A stretch of 33,191 nt of DNA from assembly GCA_020435205.1 (NCBI GenBank), contig JAGQZY010000025.1, forward strand, positions 1 to 33,191, given 5' to 3'. This stretch comes from Bdellovibrionales bacterium (GTDB lineage Bacteria; Bdellovibrionota; Bdellovibrionia; Bdellovibrionales; JAGQZY01). The position numbers and the translations under genes were made by a program. The notes beneath the pieces are model-generated. The model ran no database searches. It was not told where the DNA came from and worked only from the letters and a program-made list of their open reading frames with translations. Of this stretch, positions 15,656 through 23,659 are shown in pieces; the first letter of the stretch is position 1, and each line of letters opens with the position of its first letter.

Positions 15656-16615
15656 TCAGTTCCTGTTAAAAAATTTCAGGGTCTTTTGCAAGGCTAGCTT
15701 GCGGATATCTTCCTTTTCAAAAAAAATCTCGTGCCGAGCCTCTTTGATAAAAACCCATTGGCACTGGGAAAGGTTTTTACAAAAACTTCTCTGTGGTGGA
15801 ATTTTAACAAAAAAATCTTGGCCAGCGGTCATCAATAAAACAGGAATTTGAATCCTTTGATATTGGATTGGTATTTGGGTTTGCTGAAGGGATTGTTGTA
15901 ACCAACCCACCGTGGGGCCCTTTCTTTGCGCCTCTGGGAATTTTTGAAAAAGCTCGTGCACAAAATCCAGTTGTTCCTGGGAGTGGGTGACCCGGCTATT
16001 TTTCACAGCCGTGGGATTATCACGAGGAGGGCGGCCAGGAATCCATCTTTCCTTATCAAATAGACTCAGGACAGTTGAAACAAGCCAGCTTGGCATCCAA
16101 CCCAGTTCCATCTTTAGCATCGGAGCCGTTGTGACCAACCGATCCACAAGATCGGGATGAGCTTCTATAGTGCGAATGGCAATTTGTCCCCCCATAGAAT
16201 GGGCAAGGACAAAGGGCTTTTTTTTGTGACGTTTTTTTACAAATTTTAAAAACTCTGTGGCCGCCTTTACATAGTCTTCAAATTTGTGAATATGAACTTT
16301 AAATCGATTGTCCTTATCTTGGTTTAATTCACTAGAAGAAAAGCCCTGGCCAATATGATCAAGTACATAAACAGGAAAACCTTGCCTTTGAAAATATTTA
16401 GCTAAATGCCAGTATTTGACCGCTGGCTCGGTCATTCCAGGAAAGATCACAATGGGTTGACCAGGATGATTAAACTCTAGGTAATGGATTTTCCATGGCC
16501 CCACTGGTAAAAAATGAGAAACCCCAGCCAACTCGATCACCTGATCTATTGGCTCCGCACGGGCCGTGAGGTGTAAACACAAAAAGAGGCTTAGCTGCAA
16601 GAGAGGAAACTTCAT
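15656..16615 (-). CDS. Exported alpha/beta hydrolase (lysophospholipase/monoacylglycerol lipase-like)
   Basis: A 319-residue alpha/beta-hydrolase with an N-terminal Sec signal (cleavage near ARA, residue 20). The catalytic triad can be placed: nucleophile Ser140 in AHSMGG, acid Asp267 in TAGQDFFV, and His295 in ARHEIFF. The DHIGQGFSSSE segment (86-96) after strand 4 is typical of the PldB/monoacylglycerol lipase group, where it reads DxRGHGxS. The cap region (about 170-235) is rich in aromatic and basic residues. The likely role is hydrolysis of lysophospholipids or monoacylglycerols in the periplasm or outside the cell; the exact substrate is unknown. It is the first of three same-strand genes and faces a divergent lipoprotein gene across about 207 bases. 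Confidence 0.82.
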   Translation of the reverse strand: MKFPLLQLSLFLCLHLTARAEPIDQVIELAGVSHFLPVGPWKIHYLEFNHPGQPIVIFPGMTEPAVKYWHLAKYFQRQGFPVYVLDHIGQGFSSSELNQDKDNRFKVHIHKFEDYVKAATEFLKFVKKRHKKKPFVLAHSMGGQIAIRTIEAHPDLVDRLVTTAPMLKMELGWMPSWLVSTVLSLFDKERWIPGRPPRDNPTAVKNSRVTHSQEQLDFVHELFQKFPEAQRKGPTVGWLQQSLQQTQIPIQYQRIQIPVLLMTAGQDFFVKIPPQRSFCKNLSQCQWVFIKEARHEIFFEKEDIRKLALQKTLKFFNRN

Positions 16616-16822
16616 ATCGTATTCATGCAGATCGCTTGGCTTTATGTCAATATCCGCTTTGCTGATAATTTATATTATGTTTCTTTAAGCATGTATCTTG
16701 TTGAAACAACTGAATCTTTAGATTTAGCTCATTACACTTGAAGGTCTATTTATGGCCAGTTGAACTTGCCTTTTCCTCGGATTTCTTTTGTCATTAAAGA
16801 AAACCTCAAAGGAGATGTTTCC

Positions 16823-17326
16823 ATGACCATGAAAATATCAAAAGCCATAATTTCAATTATGGCTCTCACTGGATTTGTTTTTTCATTAGGTAGTTGTTCA
16901 GAAGAAAATAAAGATCCAGCCGAATTAGGTACGGCTATCACTGTCACCATGAACTGCACCAATGGTGCTACCAACTGTGCCAACAATTCCGCCGATGGCA
17001 AGAGCTTTCTCGCTGCCGTTCTCGTCAGTGGAGAAACCTGTGCTACATTTGGTGGAGACTCCAACGAAATGCAGGGATACGTTATTATTTCAGGTGTGAG
17101 TTGTTCAGGCGGAACCTGCTCAGGTTCAGGAACTGATAACTTAAAAACTCCTGATACGGATGCGCCAGCCACTTCAACAGCGGGCACTTTGAGCTATTTT
17201 GCCTTTATTGATATGGATGGCGATACCAGTCCTGACAATGGCGAACCTTTCGGTTGTTCAGACAACAATACTTTCGACGGCTCGAATGTGAGTGTCACTA
17301 TCAACATGGACATGTCAGGAATGTAG
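16823..17326 (+). CDS. Cys-rich lipoprotein of unknown function
   Basis: A 167-residue product. The signal peptide ends in a lipobox LGSC about residue 27, so the mature protein should be membrane-anchored. Mature sequence is Ser/Thr/Asn/Gly-rich with at least seven cysteines (for example NCTNGATNC, GETC, SCSGGTC, FGC) and an acidic DMDGDTSPDNGEPFGC segment reminiscent of Ca2+-binding loops. AAAGGAG ending 9 bases before ATG 16823 fixes the start; a longer in-frame reading from 16760 has no such site. It stands alone between divergent promoters and is followed by a strong intrinsic terminator. No family is recognised. Confidence 0.72.
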   Translation: MTMKISKAIISIMALTGFVFSLGSCSEENKDPAELGTAITVTMNCTNGATNCANNSADGKSFLAAVLVSGETCATFGGDSNEMQGYVIISGVSCSGGTCSGSGTDNLKTPDTDAPATSTAGTLSYFAFIDMDGDTSPDNGEPFGCSDNNTFDGSNVSVTINMDMSGM

Positions 17327-17335
17327 GGCGGATTC

Positions 17336-17367
17336 AGGTTCTCCCGTAGTGGCGAGAACCTCTTTTT
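17336..17367 (+). terminator. Rho-independent terminator after the Cys-rich lipoprotein
   Basis: An 8-bp perfect stem, AGGTTCTC at 17336-17343 and GAGAACCT at 17354-17361, with a 10-base loop, followed by CTTTTT. It begins 9 bases after the lipoprotein stop. It also lies just past the 3' end of the convergent hemerythrin gene, where read from the other strand it lacks a T-run. Confidence 0.85.
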
Positions 17368-17373
17368 GCGCGA

Positions 17374-17799
17374 TCAATCGAGCTTTCGAAACAAATAGTC
17401 CTTATAAGCTTTATCTTCGACCAAAATATGAGATATCAACCACTTTTTTAAGTAAGCCACCAATTGCTCCAACACCACAGCCTGATCCCCTGGTTGGGAA
17501 AATTTTTGCGCAAACTCACGAGCAATTTGATCAAATTTTCCGTGTTTTTCTTTGTGTTTTCCTAACCCTGGAAAGCCCATGTTTTGCATAATTTGCTCTT
17601 CATCATGAAAATGCTTTTCTACATAGACGACAAGGGTATTGACGATCTTTTCAATAAAATCTTTATCTTTACTATTTTTTTTGAGCTGAATAGAATTAAT
17701 CAACTGAACCAAAACCTTGTGCTGGTCATCTATTTTTTCTATACCCACTGAAAATAAACTATGGTCCCACTCGATTCGGTCTTTGATAATTGTGATCAT
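17374..17799 (-). CDS. Bacteriohemerythrin
   Basis: A 141-residue single-domain hemerythrin, a non-haem di-iron O2-binding protein of the cytoplasm. All seven iron ligands of bacterial hemerythrins can be placed: His27 (DDQH), His63 and Glu67 (HFHDEE), His82 and His86 (KHKEKH), His124 and Asp129 (SHILVED), with the usual spacing and the N-terminal IEWDHSLFSVGI start. ATG 17799 is chosen because GGGGAG lies just upstream; the longer in-frame reading to 17835 would run into the previous gene. It starts 8 bases after the CBS/receiver-like gene and ends a three-gene operon. It may serve in oxygen sensing, storage or delivery; its neighbour suggests signalling, which is inference. Confidence 0.93.
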   Translation of the reverse strand: MITIIKDRIEWDHSLFSVGIEKIDDQHKVLVQLINSIQLKKNSKDKDFIEKIVNTLVVYVEKHFHDEEQIMQNMGFPGLGKHKEKHGKFDQIAREFAQKFSQPGDQAVVLEQLVAYLKKWLISHILVEDKAYKDYLFRKLD

Positions 17800-17807
17800 C
17801 TTCTCCC

Positions 17808-18614
17808 CTACTCTTCCCCTTGAATTTCCAGGCAAAACCCAATGACTTCTTCGACATGAAAGGGCTTTTCGAAAAATGAGACATTAGTCATAGACTTTGT
17901 CTTGCCAATAAACTGAATCAAGTCCTTGTTTTGCTTTTTTGGTAAAGGAATAAAACCAAGCACTTTGATTTTGTGCTTATTGAGAAACTCAAAAATTTCA
18001 TATATTTTGTCATAATGTCCCGACTCCTCTAAATCAAAAATGAGTAAATCATTATTGTGGAGCAAGGAATCCAACTGAGGTTGGTCCTGAATTCTTGACA
18101 GCCAAATCTTATCCACATCAATTTTGTCATAAGGATGAAAACTGATCGTAAAAAGTTTTAGCAAGGCCCCATCTGGCGAATAGACCGACATGCGCAGCCT
18201 TTTTTTCAATCGCGAGGCACTGCCAAAATCGATAAAGTTCTTTAACAAATAATTGGAGTCTATGACACCGATCACCTTTTCTTTGCCTTCTGCATTTGTC
18301 GTTGTAATAGGAAGATGATGAATCCCTCGCTCAAGCATCACCTTTGCTGCATCATGAGTGTCATCGGCAGCCAGAGTATATACAGGTTGCGACATAAAAA
18401 GCCGCATGGGTTTATTGCTGTTTTGCTCTTCCTTTAGGCTTGCAAAGTTTTTCAAGAGATCGTGAAGAGTGAAAATGCCCGTTAAACTGTGCTGATCATC
18501 ATAGACCAATAAAAAATGCAGTCCCTTTTCCAACATCAAGTCCAAACAACTCGATATAGGATCAGACACAAAAACTTCAACAAAAGGCGTAGGAGACACT
18601 TGCTCTTTTATCAT
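17808..18614 (-). CDS. Two CBS domains fused to a degenerate receiver-like domain
   Basis: A 268-residue cytoplasmic protein. Residues about 8-65 and 70-135 form a tandem CBS pair (FVSDPISSCLDLMLEKGLHF...GIFTLHDLL; MSQPVYTLAADDTHDAAKVMLERGIHHLPI...VIGVIDSNYLL), which usually binds adenine nucleotides. Residues about 145-265 look like a response-regulator receiver: LLIFDLEESGHYD supplies a candidate phospho-Asp, and FFEKPFHVEEVIGF carries the conserved Lys-Pro. The N-terminal acidic pair of a normal receiver is not visible, so it may be a pseudo-receiver. Its Shine-Dalgarno overlaps the stop of the upstream membrane-protein gene (1-base gap), and bacteriohemerythrin follows after 8 bases, so the three are co-translated. 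Confidence 0.78.
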   Translation of the reverse strand: MIKEQVSPTPFVEVFVSDPISSCLDLMLEKGLHFLLVYDDQHSLTGIFTLHDLLKNFASLKEEQNSNKPMRLFMSQPVYTLAADDTHDAAKVMLERGIHHLPITTTNAEGKEKVIGVIDSNYLLKNFIDFGSASRLKKRLRMSVYSPDGALLKLFTISFHPYDKIDVDKIWLSRIQDQPQLDSLLHNNDLLIFDLEESGHYDKIYEIFEFLNKHKIKVLGFIPLPKKQNKDLIQFIGKTKSMTNVSFFEKPFHVEEVIGFCLEIQGEE

Positions 18615-18615
18615 T

Positions 18616-19602
18616 TTACCTCACTTTGGGCGAGCGCTTCCAGATGGAGCGTTCCCAAGGATCCGAATTGAGATTGGCTTGCACTTGCTTTTCCAGGTCT
18701 TGGCAAAAGGAGCGGGGTTTTGAATTTCGATTGCATGGCCAATACAAAGCCCGATTGGCGCTTTTTCGATCATTGGCGCGCAAATACCGCCACGCCAAAA
18801 TTAAACAACTGCTTTCTAATCCCTTTTGGCAGGCCTTCCATAGTAAATCGTAGGCCGCCCCAGGGTCCTTGACCCAAAGCTGACGGGCTACGTCCTGGCA
18901 ATAATAAAAAGCCTGAGTCCTCCCCTGAGCCTCTTGGCAGCGCATAGAAAGTTGCATCGCTGAGATCCCTGCAAAGGGCTCCTGATGAGGAGCCACCTCT
19001 TCGATTGAGGGCGACTCGGCAGCATCCTGTGGGGCCTTGTCGTCCAGAGCCTTTTTCAATTGGAGCATCGCCTGGCTCGGTGTCTCTTGAGCATCCAGGT
19101 CCTCAGCAGCCATCATATTTTGTTCAACAATTCCCTTAATTTTTTCATTTAAATCGCCGCCAAGCAGGTCTTTAGCGGAAAGCTTTTTCAAATCATTCTG
19201 AATGTTATTCAGTTGGTCTTTTAAAACCTCTTGTTGATCTGGGGGCAATTCGTGGGTGAGTTGGTTCTTGAGCATATAATCAACAGCCCATTGACTGATA
19301 GTCTCTTGATTTAAATTTTTAACACTCCATACAAAAGCCCCTACAAGCGAAGTGAAGGTAAAGGCAATACTGATCGCACTTATTTTTGCACGCAAGGAGT
19401 GGTCGTGCAGAAGTTGATACAAGCAAGCACCAGGCGTCCACAGGATTGCAACAACGACCAACCATGCGTTTCTCCACGATCGACTGAGATTGTAATTCTT
19501 CGAGCATTTATACATTACAAAGATAGGAAAAATAAGAAGGATATAAATGAGCCAGACAAAAATAAGAATAAATGGAATGAGCACGAGATAATAGGACCCC
19601 AC
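18616..19602 (-). CDS. Membrane protein with Cys-rich C-terminal helical-repeat domain
   Basis: A 328-residue protein starting at GTG 19602, with AAGGAG 7 bases upstream. Three hydrophobic helices lie in the first 100 residues, followed by a Gln/Asp/Glu-rich linker with probable coiled-coil character (about 100-210), then a C-terminal domain with paired cysteines (RCQEAQ, FYYCQDVA, KACQKG, SSCLILAW, PCNRN, FCQDLE). The ACQKGLESSCLILAWRYLR stretch resembles Sel1-type alpha/alpha repeats of Cys-rich protein families, in which cysteines staple repeats; this resemblance is weak evidence. It is the first gene of the operon with the CBS/receiver-like gene and bacteriohemerythrin. Function unknown. 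Confidence 0.7.
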   Translation of the reverse strand: MGSYYLVLIPFILIFVWLIYILLIFPIFVMYKCSKNYNLSRSWRNAWLVVVAILWTPGACLYQLLHDHSLRAKISAISIAFTFTSLVGAFVWSVKNLNQETISQWAVDYMLKNQLTHELPPDQQEVLKDQLNNIQNDLKKLSAKDLLGGDLNEKIKGIVEQNMMAAEDLDAQETPSQAMLQLKKALDDKAPQDAAESPSIEEVAPHQEPFAGISAMQLSMRCQEAQGRTQAFYYCQDVARQLWVKDPGAAYDLLWKACQKGLESSCLILAWRYLRANDRKSANRALYWPCNRNSKPRSFCQDLEKQVQANLNSDPWERSIWKRSPKVR

Positions 19603-19766
19603 GAATTCTCTCCTTATTTGTAGAGTTTAACAAAACATTGCGCTGACAAACAAAGGTCATCGAAATCTTCACGGAATCCCAACTGGACCTCGTCGGATTT
19701 TTAGGGTGTGCTCTGGTCAGGTTGTCATTTTTCATCTAGACTTTTGTCAGCTACAGGAGTGGGGAA

Positions 19767-21086
19767 ATGGAATTCAAAACCAGTCGCAGAGGCCTTCTTA
19801 AGGCGGGAATCAGCCAAATGGTTCTGCAAAGTCTTTACCCAAACTCAGCGATGGCAAAAAAGACGGAAGCCAAAAATCATTCTCTTCCAATAATGCAGGG
19901 TGCAACATCGGCCAGCCAAACTCAAATTGTTTGCCTAATTGATAAGCATAAATCTTTCGAATTTTTAGCCCTGATCCCGCAAACAGGAACCTCGATTCTG
20001 CCTACGCGCGTTCGCCAATTTGAACGCAAGGAGAGTGAAACGGCTGTTGTTCATATCTACTTTCAAAACCTCCAGCTCAATCAGGACTATCAGTTTGTCA
20101 TTAAAAACTCCGAGCAAGAAGTTGTTGAATCTCGTTTTTTTCAAACCCTCGATGTTGAAAAAAATAAGGCCCGCATGGCTTTTGCTTCTTGTATGCATGA
20201 TGAAAAACTCGATACTAAAATTTGGCAATCTCTCTATGAACAAAAACCCGATGTTATCTTTTTTGTCGGCGATAGCGTTTATGCCGACTCTGAGGGGCCC
20301 GATGCAACACCTGCGGTCTTGTGGCGACGTTTTTGCCAAGCCCGCACTCGCCTCCCCTACTCCTACTGGCCCCATCTTATTCCCATTTTTGCTATTTGGG
20401 ATGACCATGACTTTGGCGCCAACGACAAGGGGATGGAGTACCCCCATGTCGAAGAATCACAAACTAATTTCCAGGTCTTCTTTCCTTTTGATGAGGCTTA
20501 TTGTGACGTGCTCACCTCTGGCCCAGGCATTGCCCAACAACTGAGCCTGTTTCAACAGAAATTTCATTTGATGGACAATCGTAGCTTTCGCCAAGAAAAG
20601 GGCTCCACCGACATTGCTGCCCACTGGGGAAAGGATCAACAGCAATGGCACCTGGACTGCCTTGACCAAGGAGGCTTTCACTGGGTGATTAGCGGCAGCC
20701 AAATGTTCCCAGGGGGAAGCATTAAGGAATCCATGTCTGGTGACCACAAAGAAAATTTGATCCATCTAAAAAAACAGTGGCAAACAAAGCCCGCTCGGCT
20801 TTTATTTGTTAGTGGCGACATTCATTTTAGCGAACTCACTCAAATTTCCACGGAGCACCTGGGTTACCCATCTTTAGAAATCACTTCCAGTTGCATGCAT
20901 AGTTTTATGCTGCCAGGACTTCCCTGGCTGTACTCCAATAAGAATCGAATCGTGTCCGCAACAGGCAGCAATTTTGTTCTCGTTCAGTGCCAATGGGAAC
21001 GTGAGAGACTTGACCTGATCATCCAATCCATCGACAAAAAGCAACGGGTGAACTTCACTCACCACTTTCACTTAGAAAACTCATAG
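19767..21086 (+). CDS. Tat-exported PhoD-like metallophosphatase/phosphodiesterase
   Basis: A 439-residue PhoD-family protein with an N-terminal twin-arginine signal, TSRRGLLKAG with Arg7-Arg8, then a modest hydrophobic stretch and AMA cleavage site near residue 30. Catalytic motifs parallel the lipoprotein copy: FASCMHDEKLD, FFVGDSVYADSEG, IPIFAIWDDHDFG, ISGSQMFPGG and FVSGDIHFSELTQ. Tat export is the usual route for PhoD because the metal cofactor is loaded in the cytoplasm. AGGAG at 19755-19759 supports ATG 19767. Its last 32 bases overlap the 3' end of the convergent amidotransferase gene. It probably releases phosphate from extracytoplasmic phosphodiesters; the substrate is not determinable. 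Confidence 0.88.
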   Translation: MEFKTSRRGLLKAGISQMVLQSLYPNSAMAKKTEAKNHSLPIMQGATSASQTQIVCLIDKHKSFEFLALIPQTGTSILPTRVRQFERKESETAVVHIYFQNLQLNQDYQFVIKNSEQEVVESRFFQTLDVEKNKARMAFASCMHDEKLDTKIWQSLYEQKPDVIFFVGDSVYADSEGPDATPAVLWRRFCQARTRLPYSYWPHLIPIFAIWDDHDFGANDKGMEYPHVEESQTNFQVFFPFDEAYCDVLTSGPGIAQQLSLFQQKFHLMDNRSFRQEKGSTDIAAHWGKDQQQWHLDCLDQGGFHWVISGSQMFPGGSIKESMSGDHKENLIHLKKQWQTKPARLLFVSGDIHFSELTQISTEHLGYPSLEITSSCMHSFMLPGLPWLYSNKNRIVSATGSNFVLVQCQWERERLDLIIQSIDKKQRVNFTHHFHLENS

Positions 21087-21924
21087 CCAATTGACCGCTA
21101 AAAAGCTGAAGCTGATCGTCGACACCCACAAATTCGCCAAATTTCATCAGGTTCCAAACATTGTCACCTCGAATCTGCTCGGAGGTAATGAGTAAGTGCT
21201 GAACAATATCACCAGCCTGGGATGGCTTTTCACATTTCTCGGCAAAAAAAGAACATTGCCCTCGCTCTGGGCATTTCGCCTTATGTGTACTATAAAAAAG
21301 CCCCTGCCCACCCTGCAAGCCCAGCATGAATCGGCCGTTAGTTAACAAAAAAGTTAAATAGTTTCGATCATAATCCCCATTGGACATTTGTAAGGGGCCA
21401 GCAATGGATTGTACCTTATCAACAAATGTTTGTAGCAGATCTTGAAAATCCCATTTCACTTTTTCTGCCAAATCTCCTTTCTGCTTGATCAGAGTTAATA
21501 GAACATAAAATAAAACTTCGCTATCGGTATCTCCTAATATAAATGACCTTAACTCGGGATCCACGGCACTTAGAAATTCATCTTTTAGTTTTACAAAGTG
21601 ACTTATGTTTCCATTATGAGCAAATACCCAACGTCCAAATTGGAAAGGGTGAGTGTTGAGGGGGCCAATCTCACCAACGGTCGATTTGCGAATGTGGGCA
21701 ATGACTGTATCTGAGGAAACCACTCCAGATATTTTTTGAAAAATGCGACAATTGTGGGCCTGGTTGTCCATTTTAATGAGGTGAGGCGAACCCATTTTGT
21801 AATACGCCACGCCCCACCCATCAGGGTGGCGTTGACTCTGCTGGATGATTGCATTGTCCGCATCCAACAGACTCTGATGAACTCCACTTTGCAAAACCGA
21901 TCGAAATCCAAAAATTCGGCACAT
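21055..21924 (-). CDS. Class II glutamine amidotransferase (YafJ/EgtC-like)
   Basis: A 289-residue N-terminal-nucleophile amidotransferase. After Met removal, Cys2 in MCRIFGF is the nucleophile. Other family marks are RHPDGWGVAYY (about 32-42), the IAHIRKSTVGEIGPLNTHPF segment with the substrate-binding Arg, and FAHNGNI with the oxyanion-hole Asn-Gly. The sequence corresponds to stand-alone GATase_4 proteins such as YafJ and to EgtC of ergothioneine synthesis; no other ergothioneine gene is nearby, so the substrate is open. The start is fixed by the need for Cys at position 2, although the ribosome-binding site is weak. Confidence 0.87.
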   Translation of the reverse strand: MCRIFGFRSVLQSGVHQSLLDADNAIIQQSQRHPDGWGVAYYKMGSPHLIKMDNQAHNCRIFQKISGVVSSDTVIAHIRKSTVGEIGPLNTHPFQFGRWVFAHNGNISHFVKLKDEFLSAVDPELRSFILGDTDSEVLFYVLLTLIKQKGDLAEKVKWDFQDLLQTFVDKVQSIAGPLQMSNGDYDRNYLTFLLTNGRFMLGLQGGQGLFYSTHKAKCPERGQCSFFAEKCEKPSQAGDIVQHLLITSEQIRGDNVWNLMKFGEFVGVDDQLQLFSGQLAMSFLSESGE

Positions 21925-22041
21925 GAATTCAGTCTACACCAGCCCATTGTAGCGCTCAACGTCATATCCTCGACCTAGAGTTTTGCAGTTTTTGCTAAGG
22001 CCGATTAAAGTGAAGACTGATCTTTGACTCTTAGGAGCGCC

Positions 22042-22770
22042 ATGGACCAACGACCAGCTCAATCCCCAAATAAAGTTTGGTTAAACCTTGTTCTCGACAT
22101 CGTTCTACCAGTGATGATTCTGAATAAGTTAGCAAAACATCTCGGAGATAATGGGCCCCTTATTGCTCTTTTGCTTGCAATCAGTCTTCCCCTCGGGCAC
22201 GGCCTTTACGATCTCGTTAAAGACAAAAAAATCAATTGGATTTCTCTACTTGGCCTTCTTAATGTGCTCCTCACAGGAGGCTTTGCCCTGTTGCGACTCA
22301 ATGGTATTTGGTTTGCAATCAAAGAAGCCAGTTTTCCCGGACTTATTGGCATTTTTGTGTTTGGATCGGCTTTTAGTAAAAAGCCTCTATTTTCTTTTTT
22401 TCTTAATCAACCTGGAATTTTTGCAACCGAGCTCATCGAAGAACGACTGGACGAAGGGGATCGCAGAGCACAGTACTCTCAGCTGATTCGCCGCTGTACA
22501 TTTTTCTTTTCTGGAACTTTTTTTCTAAGTGCTTTAATGAATTTCATCCTAGCTATTCAAATTTTTAAAGACATCCCTACGGGCCTCAATGAAAATGAAA
22601 CAGCAAACATTCTCAATGGTCAAATTGCGGCCATGACCTGGAAGGGTTATTTGGTGATCGCCCTACCCCTTATGGTGATCACCACAAGTCTTTTTTATTA
22701 TTGTATCCGCAGCCTAGCCAAAATGACCCAATTGAGCCTCGACGAATTGATGGGCGGACAACACCAATAA
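22042..22770 (+). CDS. Six-TM integral membrane protein (VC0807-like)
   Basis: A 242-residue inner-membrane protein with six hydrophobic helices. The opening NLVLDIVLPVMILNKLAKHLGDNGPL..LLLAISLPLGHGLYDL and the central KKPLFSFFLNQPGIFAT segment recall the VC0807-type family of uncharacterised bacterial membrane proteins, distantly related to septation protein A; this is recognition by pattern only. TAGGAG 5-6 bases before ATG 22042 fixes the start. It is divergent from the amidotransferase gene and ends head to head with the SGNH hydrolase gene, stop codons adjacent at 22768-22773. Function unknown. Confidence 0.7.
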   Translation: MDQRPAQSPNKVWLNLVLDIVLPVMILNKLAKHLGDNGPLIALLLAISLPLGHGLYDLVKDKKINWISLLGLLNVLLTGGFALLRLNGIWFAIKEASFPGLIGIFVFGSAFSKKPLFSFFLNQPGIFATELIEERLDEGDRRAQYSQLIRRCTFFFSGTFFLSALMNFILAIQIFKDIPTGLNENETANILNGQIAAMTWKGYLVIALPLMVITTSLFYYCIRSLAKMTQLSLDELMGGQHQ

Positions 22771-23577
22771 CTAAAGAGGGCCATTTCCATCCAGCAATTG
22801 GCAAAGGTTGTTAAATACATATTCAGCCCACAGCTCAGAACCGCAATTTGTGTGATGAAGCCCATCACTAACATTAAATTTTTCACACTGAGTTTGCGCC
22901 AACATCGCATCGACCGACTTGATCAGAGGACAGGATAGCCTTTCATATTCTAGTAAAGCCTCTTCCAAGGCTCGCTCCGCTTTCCTGACCTTGGCCAGAT
23001 ACTTATTAGAAACCGCAGTAGGCCCAATCCAATAGCACAGCTTACCGTCGGGTATCTGATCTAAAGTTTGCTTCACTTTGCTTTTAATAAATGCCTCAGA
23101 AAAACCAATACTATTACTAATCAACTCGACAATGACAATAGTGGGCTCATGTTTGTTCAAAAGCTTAGTAAAAACTGAAACACCTTGGGTGTTTTGACAC
23201 AAAATCGGCCCAGTGGTGTTAGCAGCCGTTCCATTGCGATAAATTGTTTTTTGCCGGCAAAGCCAATCCTTGTTTGTGCCAGAACTATCCACAAAATGTC
23301 GAGGGGAAGCACTCGGTCTTGCGTAAAAATGGACAAGATTGTCATAAGATACTGCTTGCCCACAAAAATCCTTAGCTTGAGTTAAATATTCAACCATCTT
23401 GTAAGCAAAACGAGTCTCAGAGGCTAAAGAATCCCCAAGCATAAGTATGGTTTGAGGTGAGCTGAGTTCTCGTTGATCATCAACCACCTCTTTTGGGTTG
23501 GAAGGATCCAAATTATCGTGGGCACTGGGATGGCAGGCTATACACAAAACGGAAAGGACAAAGATAAACTTTTTCAT
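22771..23577 (-). CDS. SGNH/GDSL-family hydrolase, exported, possible lipoprotein
   Basis: A 268-residue protein with an N-terminal signal; CIAC with Cys15 is an imperfect lipobox (Cys rather than Leu at -3), so lipidation is uncertain. Block I ILMLGDSLASETRF carries the nucleophile Ser50. Block III, usually GxND, is represented by VIVELISNSIG, and block V by DGLHHTN with the catalytic Asp and His near residue 237. Many cysteines in the mature part suggest disulfides. Likely an esterase or acetyl-hydrolase acting on envelope polysaccharide or lipid; the substrate is unknown. Confidence 0.78.
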   Translation of the reverse strand: MKKFIFVLSVLCIACHPSAHDNLDPSNPKEVVDDQRELSSPQTILMLGDSLASETRFAYKMVEYLTQAKDFCGQAVSYDNLVHFYARPSASPRHFVDSSGTNKDWLCRQKTIYRNGTAANTTGPILCQNTQGVSVFTKLLNKHEPTIVIVELISNSIGFSEAFIKSKVKQTLDQIPDGKLCYWIGPTAVSNKYLAKVRKAERALEEALLEYERLSCPLIKSVDAMLAQTQCEKFNVSDGLHHTNCGSELWAEYVFNNLCQLLDGNGPL

Positions 23578-23659
23578 GTTTATTATTGTCTCTAATTCTT
23601 AGCATAATTTTTAGTGAAATATTCTGTCGTCTTTTAAAACACAAACTGTTATGTAACAT

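Noticed and set aside
19965-20447. 160-codon minus-strand frame in the Tat-exported PhoD gene
   Set aside because: Antisense shadow of a clear catalytic domain; no independent support.
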